A stretch of 64,000 nucleotides of DNA, taken from NCBI GenBank assembly GCA_022695795.1, contig MU404123.1:173402-237401 (forward strand). The letters are read 5' to 3'. The position numbers and the translations under genes are program-made. Below are positions 34,344 to 47,430 of this stretch, piece by piece; positions within the stretch are counted from its first letter, which is position 1; every line of letters starts with the position of its first letter. This DNA comes from Biscogniauxia marginata. Its lineage: Eukaryota > Ascomycota > Sordariomycetes > Xylariales > Xylariaceae. The notes under the pieces are model-generated. The model searched no databases and was not told the origin of the DNA. It was given only the letters and a program-made list of their open reading frames with translations.

Positions 34344-35508
34344 AATACTATGTAATATTTTAAATAAATACGCGATTAAATACTATTTTTTTAGTTATTT
34401 TAAGATTATTTTAATAATAAAATTTAAAGTGTTTATTTTTAATCGTTTCTTTTCATTTTTATTTAAAAGTTTATATATAATTTTATTAATTATAACTTTT
34501 TTTAGTTTTTTTAATAAATTAAAAGGCTTTTTTTATTTTTATTAAAATAGTTAATTTCGTTAATGATTTAGCGATTTACTCGAAATCTTAAATAAGTTAT
34601 TTAATATAATTAATAAAACTAAGAAATACGTATATATTTATAATATTTTTAAGTTTTAATTAATCCTTAATTATTATTATTTTTCTTTTTTAAATGCGAA
34701 TTTTTTTAGATTTATTATAAACTTTAAATAATTTAATTTTTAATATGTTATTTATTTTTAATTAAATAAATAAGTAGATTTACTTTTTTTAAGGTTTTTA
34801 ATATTTATTTTATATATATTTTATATTTCTTTTCGTTTTTTAAATAAATAAATATAATTTTATATTTATAATATTTATATATTATTTAAAAAGTAATATA
34901 TTATTTATATTTTTTAATTATTTTAATTATATAATAATTATTACGAAGATTTAATATTATAAAGATTTAAGTTTTATTAATAATAATAAATACTCGTTTT
35001 TTTTAATTATTTTTCGTCATATTAAATTTCCTTTTTTATTAATATATTATTTTTCGTTTTTATCGATTTTTAATATTATAATTATTAAATATCTTAACGA
35101 GGATTTTAACTTTTTAATATATTTTTTATTAAAGTTTTTTTAAATTCCTTTTTATAATACTTTTTATTTTTTTATTTATAAAATATATTAAAAATAATTT
35201 TAGTTATTTTATTTTTTTAAAATAATTTTATTAAATTTATTAATTATATTTTAATAATTCTTTTTTTATTTTATTTTTAAATAATTTATAAAAACGGAAA
35301 TATTTATATAATACTTTTTTCGTTAAATTTTTAAATTTAATTACTCAAATTATATAAACAATATATTTCGTTTTTATATTCGTTTTTTTAATGTTATTTA
35401 TAATACTTATTTTATAACTTGTAATAATTAACATTTTTTGACTTTAATCTTAATAAAACATATTTATTTTAAAATTTATTTATAAATTACTTTTTTTAAA
35501 TTAATTCA

Positions 35509-35977
35509 TGTTACAAACCAACAGTGTTAGAGGGGTCTTCAACAAGGGTGTTAAGCACGGGCCAAGAATGTAAAGAAACGAATGGTTTAGGTTAGAGGTG
35601 CAGTGCAACGTCACGTAGTATAGATTCCCATTGATTCCGGAATCCATAAGAATCCAGTACGTTGGATCCTCGGGGATCCAAGGATCCAAAGGTATCCAAC
35701 ATACCAAAACAGAAATCATATATAAGAGGAAAATAAGTATAAGAAGGATAGAATTTCCTTTATATCTAGTCATTTATTCGAGTTTTTTAGCTATTAATTT
35801 AAGATTATAATCACTTTTTAATACTATAATAAGAATACTTTAAAATCTCTTTAACGAATAAAACATTATAAATCATTTAAATTAATCTTAATTTATTATT
35901 ATTTTAAATTAAGAAAACTTAATACGTATTTACTTGTGAAGTTAGCTAACTAAGAACATATAAAGAGGTTCGTTACA
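35509..35977 (+). repeat. Solo LTR, TSD ATTCA
   Basis: 469-bp LTR on the plus strand (TGTTACAAACCAAC...GGTTCGTTACA) flanked by ATTCA (35504-35508 and 35978-35982). Its first 260 bases are much less AT-rich than the host element, so it is relatively young. It contains GGATCC-rich repeats near 35667-35700. Confidence 0.9.
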
Positions 35978-37019
35978 ATTCATTTTTAGAATTATATCGT
36001 GATTTAATATATATATAATATTAAAAACGACTTATTTAAAATGTTTTTAAATAATTATTAAAAGAGAAATTATTTCTTTTAATATTTTATTATTCTCGTA
36101 ATTAAATATGTTTTTTTTAAATTTTATTTATATATTTATAATATTTTATTTTTTAAGTTATTTTAATTAAAATATAATTTTTATTTATTTTTAAGTTTAT
36201 AAAGGCTTTATACTTTTTTTATTATATTTAATTTTAATTAAATTTTATATAAAGACTTATTATTTATAGTTTTTCGTTATTTTATTAACGAAAACTTTTA
36301 TCGTTTTTTAGTTTTTTACGTTTTTTCCTTTTTAAGTTTTTATAAAAGCGTATTTCTAATAATTATTATTTCGATAATCTTTTTAATTACTTTTTATGTA
36401 ATAAAAAATAAAAAGTTTATTTTTTATATAAAACTTTAATTCTTTTTTAAAAACCTTTTTATAATTTAAATTTTTTTTTATTAATTTAAAGACTTTTAAG
36501 GTTTTAGATTATTTTTAAATAAAAAGTATAATTCTCGAGTTCGCTTATTAAAAGTAACTCGATATTTCTTTATAAGTTTATATATATTTTTAAGATTTTT
36601 TTTTAAAATATATTTTAACGATTTATTTATAACTTAATTTAATTATATGTATTTTTACTTATTATTTTATTAAGTGTTTTTTTACGAAATCGAATAAATT
36701 AATATCGTATTTAACTCGTTTTTTAAGTTAATATAAAAATTATAATTTTTATAATTCCTTTTTAATTTCGTTTTTTCGAAACTTATTTTAAGTAATTTAT
36801 ATATATCGCAAAATATTAAAATATAATATATATAACTTTTAATAATTATTTAATAATTATTTAATAATTTTTTTAAAATTAAGTAAAAATAATAAGTTTT
36901 TAAATATCGTAGTTATTATAAGACGTTATTATAAATATATATATATTTTTTTATATTATTACTTTTTAGTTTTTAAAAATAATAACCGGTTTTATTTTTA
37001 AAACTCTTATATATTTAAT

Positions 37020-37451
37020 TGTTATGAATCAACTATGTTAGAAAGGTTTTTAACAAGGGTAGTTAAACACGGACCAAGAATGTATAAATTAGTAGTCCCC
37101 TTTTTATAATGTAATATAACATCATGTGACTTAATTAAAGGTATTTATTTAATTAAGTTTAATTCTCTCGGTATTTAATATACCAAACAAGAAAAACGTA
37201 TATAAAGGAAAATAAGTATAAAAAGAATAAGATTTTTTATATATCTAGTTATTTTTTCTTTAGTTATTAATTTAAAACTATAATTACTACTTAATACTAT
37301 AATAAGAGTATTTTAAAATCTCTTTAACGAATAAGATATTATAAATCTCTTAAACCAACTTTAATTTATTATTACTTTTAAATTAAGAAAACCTAATACG
37401 TATTTACTTATGAAGTTAACTAACTAGGAATATATAGGGAGATTCGTTACA
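37020..37451 (+). repeat. 5' LTR of element A
   Basis: 432 bp, TGTTATGAATCAAC...AGATTCGTTACA. The end is followed by TTTTAATAGCT, the same as after the 5' LTRs of the two other complete elements. Confidence 0.88.
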
Positions 37452-40400
37452 TTTTAATAGCTTTTTAATTAATGTTTAACATTGATTTAAAAGAAGGGAC
37501 TCTCGGTCAACCGTTCTAAGATAAGTATACCTCTTAAGACTAAAAAGTAACAAAAAAAGAAATAAAAAAAAATTATTAAATTATTAAACGAAAACTTTAA
37601 ATTTTTTTATGATATAATAAAAGGGTTTAAAAGAATTAACATAAGAGTTAATTATAATTATAATTAAAGAAAAGCCTTAAAAAGACACCTTTAAAGCTTA
37701 ATAAAAAATCATTTAAAGAAAAAAAAAGGAGAAAGAAAAAGCACTTAAAAAGAAAATAAATAACTAGAGCCACTTTTAAATAATAATAACCTTAATAGCT
37801 TAAACGACGAAAATAACATAATAACCCTCGATATAAAAGGTTTTAAATTAATTATACTTAATAAGTATAATAAGTTAAATGATTTAAAAGGATTTTTAAT
37901 TTAAGCTGGAACTTATTTACGGTTTTATTATGAAATAATTACTATTAAAAAAAAGGGTTTTTATGATATTTTAGCTCCTCGTCGAAACTGCTTTAACTTG
38001 GTTTTAATTAGTATTAAAAGATCACTTAAATAATGGATAAAACGCTTAAAAAGACATAAAAAGGTTTTTAAAGAGTTTAAAAAACAATTTAAGTTTATAT
38101 TTAGTAATTTAATTTTTAAGTAATAAATCGAAATTTAACTTTATAAATTATAATAAAATAAAAAGGCTTTAAATTACGTTATTAAGTTTTAAAAACTTAT
38201 ATTATTTATTTTATCGAGAATTAAAAAACTATATAAAAGATAAATTATATAAAATAAATTTATATAAAAAAAACTTAAAAAAGTTTAATAACTACGTTAT
38301 AATAGTAATTATTATTAATAACGAAAACTTCGAACGGTACCTTAAAAAAAAAAAGACGGTATAGCGAAAAAACGGCGATTAGTAGAAAAAAGGAAATCAT
38401 AAAAGTAGTACCGAAATAAAGAAAGGCATTAAAACTAAATTAAACCTTATTAAAATTAACGCTATTTAAAAGAAGCAAAAGAAATAAAATAAAATAATTA
38501 TTAAGTGTTTTAATTATAAAAAGAAAAGATATTATAAAAACGAGTATTAAAGTCCTAAGAAATAAAAACTAAAAATAAAAGGGATTTCTTAACCCGAGAA
38601 AAAAACCTCTAAAATAAGAGTTTATTTCGAAAATAATAAAGAAATAAATTAAGTATTTATTATTACTACTATTAAAGTAAAGAAAAACGAGGAAATCTTT
38701 ATAAAAAAGTTATAATATTCGTTAAAGTTATAAAGAAAAAACTTATAAATATTATTTAAAGTATTATCGTTTATTTATTATAATTTATAAAGGTTATAAA
38801 TATTATTAAGTTAGTTTTTAGGATTATTTAAAGCACGGTTATTTATATTTAAGGTATTTTACGTTAAAATAAGCTAAGTAAAAATATAACGAAAGCGAAT
38901 TATTATATAAATATAATACTTATAAGTTAAGTCGAATTATAATGAATTATATTAAAGCTATTATAATAATAATAAATATGAAATATATTAAAAAAGAAGT
39001 AAATATAATAATTGCGATGTTTATTAAAACTTAAATAATGTTAATTAGCTTAATAAGTTATTAAATAAAGAACTTAAATTAAAGCTAAAAGTGGTAAAAT
39101 AACTAGAAAATGAAACATTCCACTTTAATAAGGATGAAATAATAAAGTTATAAAAAGAATATATATCTCTACATTAAAGCTTTAAAGATAGAGCTGGTTA
39201 TTATTCTTAAAAACTAGAAAGTAATAACACGAAAAAGAATAAATGTATTTATAATAACGTCTTACGATAATTATATTATTTTAAAACATATTACTTTTAT
39301 TTAAATTCCGAAAGAAGTAATAAAGTAATTACTAAGGGTTATATATATTACACTTTAATATTATACGATATACACGATTTACTTAAAGCGAGTTTTAAAG
39401 AAAACGAAGTTAAAAAAGAATTATATTTTTTATATTAACTCGAAGAACGAGTTAAATATAACATTAATTTATTTAGTTTTATAAAGAAACACTTAATAAA
39501 ATAATAAGTAAAAATACATATAATTAAATTAAGTTATAAATAAATCGTTAAAGTATATTTTAAAAAAGAGAAAGAATTTCTAGAAATATATATAAACTTA
39601 TAAATAAATCCAAGGATTATACTTTTTATTCAAAAATAATCTAGAACTTTAAAAGTTTTTGAATTAATAAAAATAGATTTAAGTTATAAAAAGGCCCTTA
39701 AAAAAGAATTAAAATTTTAGTGTATAAAGTTTTATATAAAGGATAAACCCTTTACTTTTTATTACGTGAAAAGTAATTAAAAAGATTATTAAAATAATGA
39801 TTACTAGAAATACGCTTTTATAAAAGCCTAAAAATAGAATAAAAGTAGGGCCGTAACGACTTAAAGAAACTAAAAAGGGAAGAGACGTGGAAAACTAAAA
39901 AACGGTAAAAGCTCTTATTAGTAAGGTAATAAGAAGTTATAAATAACAAGTCCTTATACAAAGTTTAGTTAAAACTTAATAATAATATTATAATTAAAGT
40001 TAAATATAATAAAAAAGAATATAAAGCCTTTATAAACTTAGGAATAAATAAAAGTTATATTTTAATTAAAATAATTTAAAAAAATAATATATTATAAATA
40101 TATAAATAAAGTTTATATAAATTACGAAACTTTAAAAGATATATATTTAATTACGAGAATAGTAAAGTGTTAAAAGAGATAGTCCTTTTCTCGATAACTA
40201 TTTAAGAATATCTCGAGTAAGTCATTTTTAATATTATATATATATTAAATTATAATATAATCTTAAGAATGAATTAGCTTAAAAGAAGTAATTTACGAAT
40301 AAATTTCGAGATAAACACGCTTTATTAAAATTAAAATTAAAATTAAAAGGAATTAATTATTACGGGTTATAAAATAAATACCGTAAATGATATTAAAAAT

Positions 40401-41816
40401 ATAAATATAAAAACGAAATATATCGCTTATATAATTTAAGTAATTAAACTTAAAGATTTAACGAAAAGAGTATCGCGCGAGTATTTTCGTTTTTATAAAT
40501 TATTTAGAGATAAAACAAAAAAAGAATTATTAAAATATAATTAATGGGATTATTAGATTTACTTTAAAGAAGGAAAGTAGCCGAAATTATTTTTAATATA
40601 TCTTATAAATTAAGAAAAACAAAAAGCATTATAAAAAGGAATATAGAAAAATCTTAATAAAGAATATATTAAAGAGTTAAAATTCTTATTAAAATATCTA
40701 GTAATTATAGTATTAAAGGTCGATAAAGACGAAAAGTAATATATTAATAAAAAAGGAAATTTAATGTAACGGCGAGTAATTAACTATTAACACCTTAATA
40801 AGGTAATAAAAAAAACGAATATTCGTTATTATTAATAAAGCTTAAATCTTTATAATATTAAACCTTCGTGATAATTATTATATAATTAAAATGGTTAAAA
40901 GACATAAATAATATACCGCTTTTTAAATGGTATATAGATATTATAAGTATAAGGTTATATTATTTAGACTTATTAACATACTTATTACATTTTAATATAT
41001 AATTATAATAATTCTTCGTAAATTTCTAAATAAATTTATATTTATTTATTTAAACGATATATTAATTTTTTTTAAAAAACGAAAAAAAAATATAAAAAAA
41101 TATAAAACAAGTATTAAAAGCCTTAAAGAAAGTAAATTTATTTATTTATTTAATTAAAAGTGAATAGTATATTAAAAAACTAGATTATTTAAGGTTTATA
41201 ATAAGTTTAAGAGAAATCCGCATTTAAAAGGGACAAATAATAATAATTAAGGATTAATTAAAACTTAAAAGTGTTATAAACGTACGCGTATTTTTTGGTT
41301 TTATTAATTATGTTAAATAATTTATTTAAGATTTTAAGCGAATTATTAAGTTATTAATAAAATTAATTATTTTAGCGAAAACAAGAAAAGCTTTTTATTT
41401 CATTGAAAAATTTAAATAGGCTTTTTAATAACTAAAAAAAGTTGTAATTAGTGAGGTTATATATAAATTTCTAAACGAAAATAAAAAGAAATGATTAAAG
41501 ATAAACGCTTTAAATTTCGCTATTAAAGTAGTTTTAAAGTAATTAAAAGATAATAAAAAATAGTATTTAGTTGCATATTTATTTAAAGCATTATATAATG
41601 CTAAACTAAACTATTAAATCTATAATAAAGAATTATTAATAGTTATTAAAGCATTAAAAGAATAAGAATTATAACTTAATAAAATTAAGGAATTTATTAA
41701 TATTTATTTAAATTATAAGAACTTTATATGATTTATAATAACGTAAACGCTTAATTAAAGATATAAGCGTTAAATAATTTTCCTATTAAATTCAATTTTA
41801 GAATTTATTATATTAA

Positions 41817-42277
41817 TGTTATGAACCTCCTTGTTTTTCTTCTTCTTTTTCTTTCTGTCACGTGTGGGTCACATGACCAGAAAAGCGGCGCTAAGCGCTT
41901 AACTAAGAAAGAACGCCGATGAATCAATGAATCATGGATAAGAGATTCATAATTTAATGATTTAATGGATCATTAAATTATAAATAGACATTTAATAATT
42001 TAATAATTTACTTAATAATAGGAAAGGAAAAACGGGTATAAGTAAATTAAGGTTCTTTATATATCTAGTTATTTATTTTAATTCTTTAGTTATTAATTTA
42101 AAACTATAATCACTTTTTAATATTATAATAAGAGTACATTAAAATCTCTCTAACGAACAAGGCATTGGAAATTACTTAATTTAATCTCGATTCATTGTTA
42201 CCTTTAAACCAAGAGAACCTAATACGTACTTACTTGTGAAGTTAGTTAACTAGGAATACACAGGGAGGTTCGTCACA
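41817..42277 (+). repeat. Solo LTR nested in element A, TSD ATTAA
   Basis: 461 bp with ATTAA on both sides (41812-41816 and 42278-42282). It breaks the RNase H/integrase part of element A. Its start TGTTATGAACCTCCTTG is nearly the inverse of its end CAGGGAGGTTCGTCACA, so the terminal symmetry is longer than in its relatives. The U3 part holds CACGTGTGGGTCACATGACC. Confidence 0.9.
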
Positions 42278-43691
42278 ATTAAGGGAAAAGAAAATATCTA
42301 AGTAAATCTTCTTAATAAAAAAGGAGATTATAAGTTAAAAATTAATAAAAAAGAAATTTAAATGTTTAAATAATAAAATAACGAATTAGTTATATTAATT
42401 TATATGCGAATTAATATAAGAGATTAAAAATAACGTTTTAAGGAAAGTTATAATTAAAAGGAAAAATAATTATAATCTTAATAAGGATTTAATAACGAAC
42501 TTTTCTTATATAAGGAAAAGGTTTATATATTAAAATAAGTGTAAAACGAATTTGTTAAGGAATTTTATAAATACTCTTTATATGGTTATTAAGGAATCTT
42601 TAAAATAATAAAACGGTTATAAAAAGAATTTGACTTTCTAGGAATGAAATAAATAGTTAAGAGAATTATAAAAAATTGCAATATTTGTAATAAAGTTAAA
42701 GTATCACAATATAAATTATATAAATTATTATAACTAACTTAAATACCTAAAAAAGCATAACATATAATTATATGGGATTTTATAATGAAAATCCCTAAAT
42801 TAAAAGATCTTATTATAAAAGTACCTTATAATAATATATAAGTAATTATAAATAAACTCACGAAATATGCTTATTTTTTACTATTTAATAAGTTAAGCAT
42901 AGTAAAATAATTAATTTTTAGTTTCTTAAAAAAATATATTAATAAATATGGATTATTAAAACGTATTGTTTTAAATAAAAACAAGTTATTTATTTTAAAG
43001 TTTTAAATTAACTTAATAAAACGAATAAGAGTTAAATAAAAATTGTTTATAATGTATTATTTTTAGTTAAACAAATAAATAAAGAAATTAAATTAAACAA
43101 TAAAATAATATCTCCGAAATTATATTAACTAGGAAATAAATAACTAGGTAAAATTATTACTAATAATCTAGATAGCGTATAACACTTCGATTAATAAGGA
43201 TATAAAAATATTACTATATAAGGTAATATATAGTTAGAAAATAAAAATCTAAAAGTAATTAATTAAACTTATAAAAGCGTTAAAAGTCGAAATAAAAGCC
43301 TTAAAAATAGAGGTGTTATCTAAAAAAGTTTAAGTAATATAATTATAATTATAAAAAGAATTATAGTTTATTTAAGATAAAATGATAAAGTATTATAACG
43401 AAAAAAAATTAAAGGATTAATTCTTAAAAAAAGAGATATAATTTATTTATTTCGTTAACAGTAAAGCGCGTTAATAAAAACACTTTAAATTAAAATAAAA
43501 CGGTTTAATAAAAAATTTAAGTTTAAAAAGTTAAAACTATATAAAATTAAAGAAGTTATTTCGAAAGTTAATTATAAATTAGTATTATTAAAAAATTTTA
43601 AAATACACTTTATATTTTATATTTTACTTTTAAAACTAACATTAAAAAACGTCTCGTTAAAAAAATAACTGGAATTTAAAGAAAATCTTAA

Positions 43692-43850
43692 TAAATACGA
43701 GGTGGAAAAAATACTAAATTTAAAAAGAATTAGTAATTAGTTATAATATTTAGTTAAATAAAAAAGGTACTTATTAAAGAAAAATATATAAAAACCACTT
43801 AAATACTTAACGAACTTAAAAGACACGCTTAATAAGTTTTATTAACGAAA
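43692..43850 (+). pseudogene. Degraded chromodomain of element A
   Basis: The frame reads YEVEKILNLKR, then YLVK-stop-KRYLLKKN, stop-KPLKYLTNLKDTLNKFY. Both stops fall where chromodomains have Trp, as expected from G-to-A change of TGG. This places the family among chromoviruses, whose chromodomain can bind methylated histone H3. Confidence 0.85.
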
Positions 43851-44495
43851 CTTAAATCGGTTAAAAAGGCTTAAAAATTAAAATTTTAATTTAAAAAAAA
43901 TAGGTTAAAAGAGGGAACGACCTCGGAAGTAACTTTAACTTAATTAACTAAGGATTATTGTTTTAAATAAAAGCGTTTTTACTCTTCTTTTAAACGCTTT
44001 TATTTTTCTAACTTTAATCTGTTAAGCTTTTTTATAGAAAAAAGACCACATTTTAACATTTTTAAACCCCTTTTTTATAAGTATTTTTCTTGTTTACGAA
44101 AATGAGTAAAACGACTAGCGAGGGTTTAAAGCTCTTTTTCCGCTTTATAACGCTTATTAGTAATATAATCCTTCTCGCGGCCGAGATCCGCTAAATTAAA
44201 CATTTTAATACTAGAACCGTCGTAATAGCTACGGGCTTTAGTTACATAATAAAAACATGTTTTAAATTAAGGTATTATAAAGTAATAAAGATTTATTTTA
44301 AAATAATAAGAACAAAGAAACACTTTATAACTATATAAATAAATGTAAATAATAATAAAATCACGGGATTTATATTAAGTTTTTAAAAATTTCGAAATAA
44401 ACTTAAATACACTAGATATTTTAAGGGTAATTAAGAAGGGAACTTACTAAAGAAAAAGATCTTTAAAGATAAAGAATTTAAAAAGGGAAAAATAA

Positions 44496-45375
44496 TATTA
44501 CAAATTAACTATATTAAAAGGGTTTTTAATAAGGATAATTAAACACGAATTAAGAATATATAAATTAATAGTCTCCTTTTTATAATGTAATATAATATTA
44601 TGTGACTTAATTAAAGGTATTTATTTAATTAAGTTTAATTCTCTCGATATTTAATATATTAAATAAAAAGGACGTATATGTAACGAACCTCCTTGTATGT
44701 TCTTAGTTAGCTGACTTTATAAGTAAGTATGTATTAAGTTTTCTTAATTTAAAGGTAATAATGGATTAAGATTAGTTTAAAAGATTTATAATGCTTTATT
44801 CGTTAAAAAGATTTTAAGGTACTTTTATTATAATATTAAAGAGTAATTATAGTTTTAAATTAATAGCTAAGAAATTAAAATAAATAACTAGATATAAAGG
44901 GAATTCTAATTTACTTATATTCATTCCTTATTTCTTATACTTATTACTTTGATATGTTAAATACCTGTTAGATTTAACTGGATCTTAGATTACTTTAGAT
45001 TCAGTTGTTAATACTCTCTCTGGATCTTAGATCTACTGAGATCCTAGTTATGTGATGTTGCATTACATCTTCCCTTTGAGAAGCTTGTTTCGGGGTATCC
45101 TTAACCCGTTCCGTCCCCTGGTCCCTTTAGACCAGTTGGTTCGTAACAGTATATAAAAGAAAATAAGTATAAAAAGAATAAGATTTCTCATATATTTAAT
45201 TGTTTATTCTCCAGCTATTAATTTAAAACTATAGTTATTACTTAATATTATAATAAAAATACCTTAAAATCTTTTAAATTAATTTTAACTTATTATTACT
45301 TTTAAATCAAGAAAACCTAGTACGTACTTACTTATAAAGTTAGTTAACTAGGAATATATAAGGAGGTTCATCATA
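44496..45375 (+). repeat. 3' LTR of element A, interrupted
   Basis: Runs 44496-44678 and resumes at 45154, with a solo LTR between. Without the insert it is 405 bp; the 27-bp shortfall against the 5' LTR is one deletion near 45268. A purine-rich tract (AAAAAGGGAAAAATAAT) lies directly before it, matching the polypurine primer site of the family. Confidence 0.85.
44679..45148 (-). repeat. Solo LTR nested in the 3' LTR of element A, TSD GTATA
   Basis: 470-bp minus-oriented LTR (TGTAACGAACCTCC...TTCGTAACA) flanked by GTATA (44674-44678 and 45149-45153). Its right half, about 44950-45148, is hardly AT-biased. Confidence 0.92.
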
Positions 45376-45579
45376 TTAATAAGCGTTATTAATATAAAGG
45401 CTTTAATATAATAATATATATATATATTTTATAACTTTATTATTTTATTTTTATTAAAATAAAATGTTTCGTTTTTTAATTATTTAACTATTTTTAGTTT
45501 TAATTTAAGTTCTTCATTTAATAATTTATTAAATTAATTAATATTATTTAAATTTTAATAAACCTCGTAATTATTATTT

Positions 45580-46050
45580 TGTGACGAACCTCTCTATGTA
45601 TTCCTAATTAGCTAACTTTATAAGTAAGTACGTACTAGGTTTTCTTGATTTAAAAGTAATAATAGATTAAAATTAGTTTAAGTAATTTATAATGTTTTGT
45701 TTGTTAAAGAGATTTCAAGGTACTCTTATTATAATATTAAGGAGTAATTATAATCTTAAATTAATAGCTAAAAAACTAGAATAAATAACTAGAAACAAAG
45801 GAAATTCCTTCCTTTTTATACCCGTTTTCCCCTTATATATGACTTCCGTTTTAATATGTTAAATACTTTTAAATCACCTTATTTAAAGTGATTTATTTTA
45901 TACTGCTAAATGGATATACTTAAATCACCCTATCTATAGTGATTTATGTTACGTAATGTTGCATAAAAATCCTTTATCCTATTAACATCCTTATGGTTCG
46001 TATCTTAACACCCTTATAAGAAACCCTTTTAACAGGTTGGATTCGTAATA
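45580..46050 (-). repeat. Solo LTR in element C, TSD TATTT
   Basis: 471-bp minus-oriented LTR (TGTGACGAACCTCT...TTCGTAATA) with TATTT at 45575-45579 and 46051-46055. Host sequence matches the intact element when the two sides are joined. Confidence 0.9.
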
Positions 46051-47008
46051 TATTTATATAAAAAATTTAATATAAGTTATTATATTTACTTTTGTTTTAA
46101 TATATTTTATATTTATTATTTTTATAATAATTTTAATATAGTTTATTATAATTTAATTTAATTTTTAAGTTATATTTTAATTTATAAATATTATATTTAT
46201 ATAATAATTCGCTTTTATTATACTTTTATTTAACTTATTTTAAAATAAAATACTTTAAATATAAATAATTATATTTTAAATAACTTTTAAAATTAATTTA
46301 ATAATATTTATAATTTTCGTGAATTATAATAAATAAATAATATGTTACGAACTAACTATATTAAAAGGATTTCTAATAAGGGTAATTAAGCACGGACTAA
46401 AACTAAACAGACTAGTGGTCCCTTTCTTTGTAATGTGATATAATATTACGTGACCTAATTAAAGGTATTCATTTAATTAAGTCTAAAGAATTAGAGGTAT
46501 TTATTTAATTAAGTTTAATTCTTTTAATATTTAATATATTAAAAAGAAAAAACGTGTATAAAGGAGAATAAATATAAGAAAAATAGAATTTATTTTAGTT
46601 TTTTAACTATTAATTTAAGACTATAATTACTTTTTAATATTATAATAAGAGTACCTTAAAATCTCTTTAACGAATAAAGTATTATAAATTATTTGAATTA
46701 ATTTTAATTTATTATTACTTTAAAAACAAGAAAACCTAGTACGTATTTATTTATAAAGTATAACGAACCTCCTTATATATTCCTAGTTAATTAACTTCAT
46801 AAGTAAGTACATATTAGGTTTTCTTAATTTAAAAGTAATAATAAATTAAGATTAATTTAAGTGATTTATAATGTTTAATTCGTTAAAAAGATTTTAAGGT
46901 ACTTTTATTATAATATTAAAGAGTAATTATAATTTTAAATTAATAGTTAAAAAGCTCGAATGAATAACTAAATATAAAGGAAATTCCATTTTTCTTATAC
47001 TTATTCTT

Positions 47009-47430
47009 TGTTACGATCCAACTGGATCTACTTACCCTTTGCCCTTGCGGGTCCGGATTTGGGTTCTTCCTTTTCCTCTATCATCACGTGATGACAGAAC
47101 GGTGCTTCGTTGTGCTTTGGGAGCAAAACGGAGCACGCTCCTTTGTGCTTTAGGAGCAGGACAGAGCTCATATTGAATGATAGATCTAGATAACTATAAG
47201 TAGGATGGGGTTTTCTTGTGTAATTAGTCTTGGGTTTTTTAGCTATTAATTTAAGACTATAGTCACTTTTTAATACTATAATAAAAGTACCTTAAAACCT
47301 CTTTAACGAATATAACATTATAAATTAATTGAATTAATTTTAACTTATTATTACTTTTAAATTAAGAAAACTTAGTATGTACTTACTTATAAAGTTAGTT
47401 AACTAAGAATATATAAGGAGGTTTATCACA
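47009..47430 (+). repeat. 5' LTR of element B
   Basis: 422 bp, TGTTACGATCCAACTGG...GGTTTATCACA. It has imperfect direct repeats of the type GTGCTTTGGGAGCA...CGGAGC near 47102-47165 and an intact TCATCACGTGATGA palindrome near 47083-47096. Confidence 0.93.

Larger units (their letters stand above)
37020..45375 (+). mobile_element. Full-length chromovirus A with two nested solo LTRs, TSD TTAAT
   Basis: Ty3/Gypsy element with both LTRs, flanked by TTAAT (37015-37019 and 45376-45380). Without the nested LTRs it is about 7.4 kb. Order on the plus strand: gag (about 37850-38640) with a degraded CCHC knuckle (near 38507), protease (near 40030), reverse transcriptase with YLND in place of YLDD (41047-41058), RNase H, integrase with VIINKLTKYAYF (near 42845) and a C-terminal chromodomain (43692-43850). 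The gene-order RT-RNaseH-IN-chromodomain defines the chromovirus branch. Stops replace Trp and Gln codons throughout, so it cannot make proteins. Confidence 0.9.

Noticed and set aside
35501..35773. 90-codon frame in the AT-rich block
   Set aside because: It lies wholly within a solo LTR with clear TSDs; an open frame by chance in the less mutated part.
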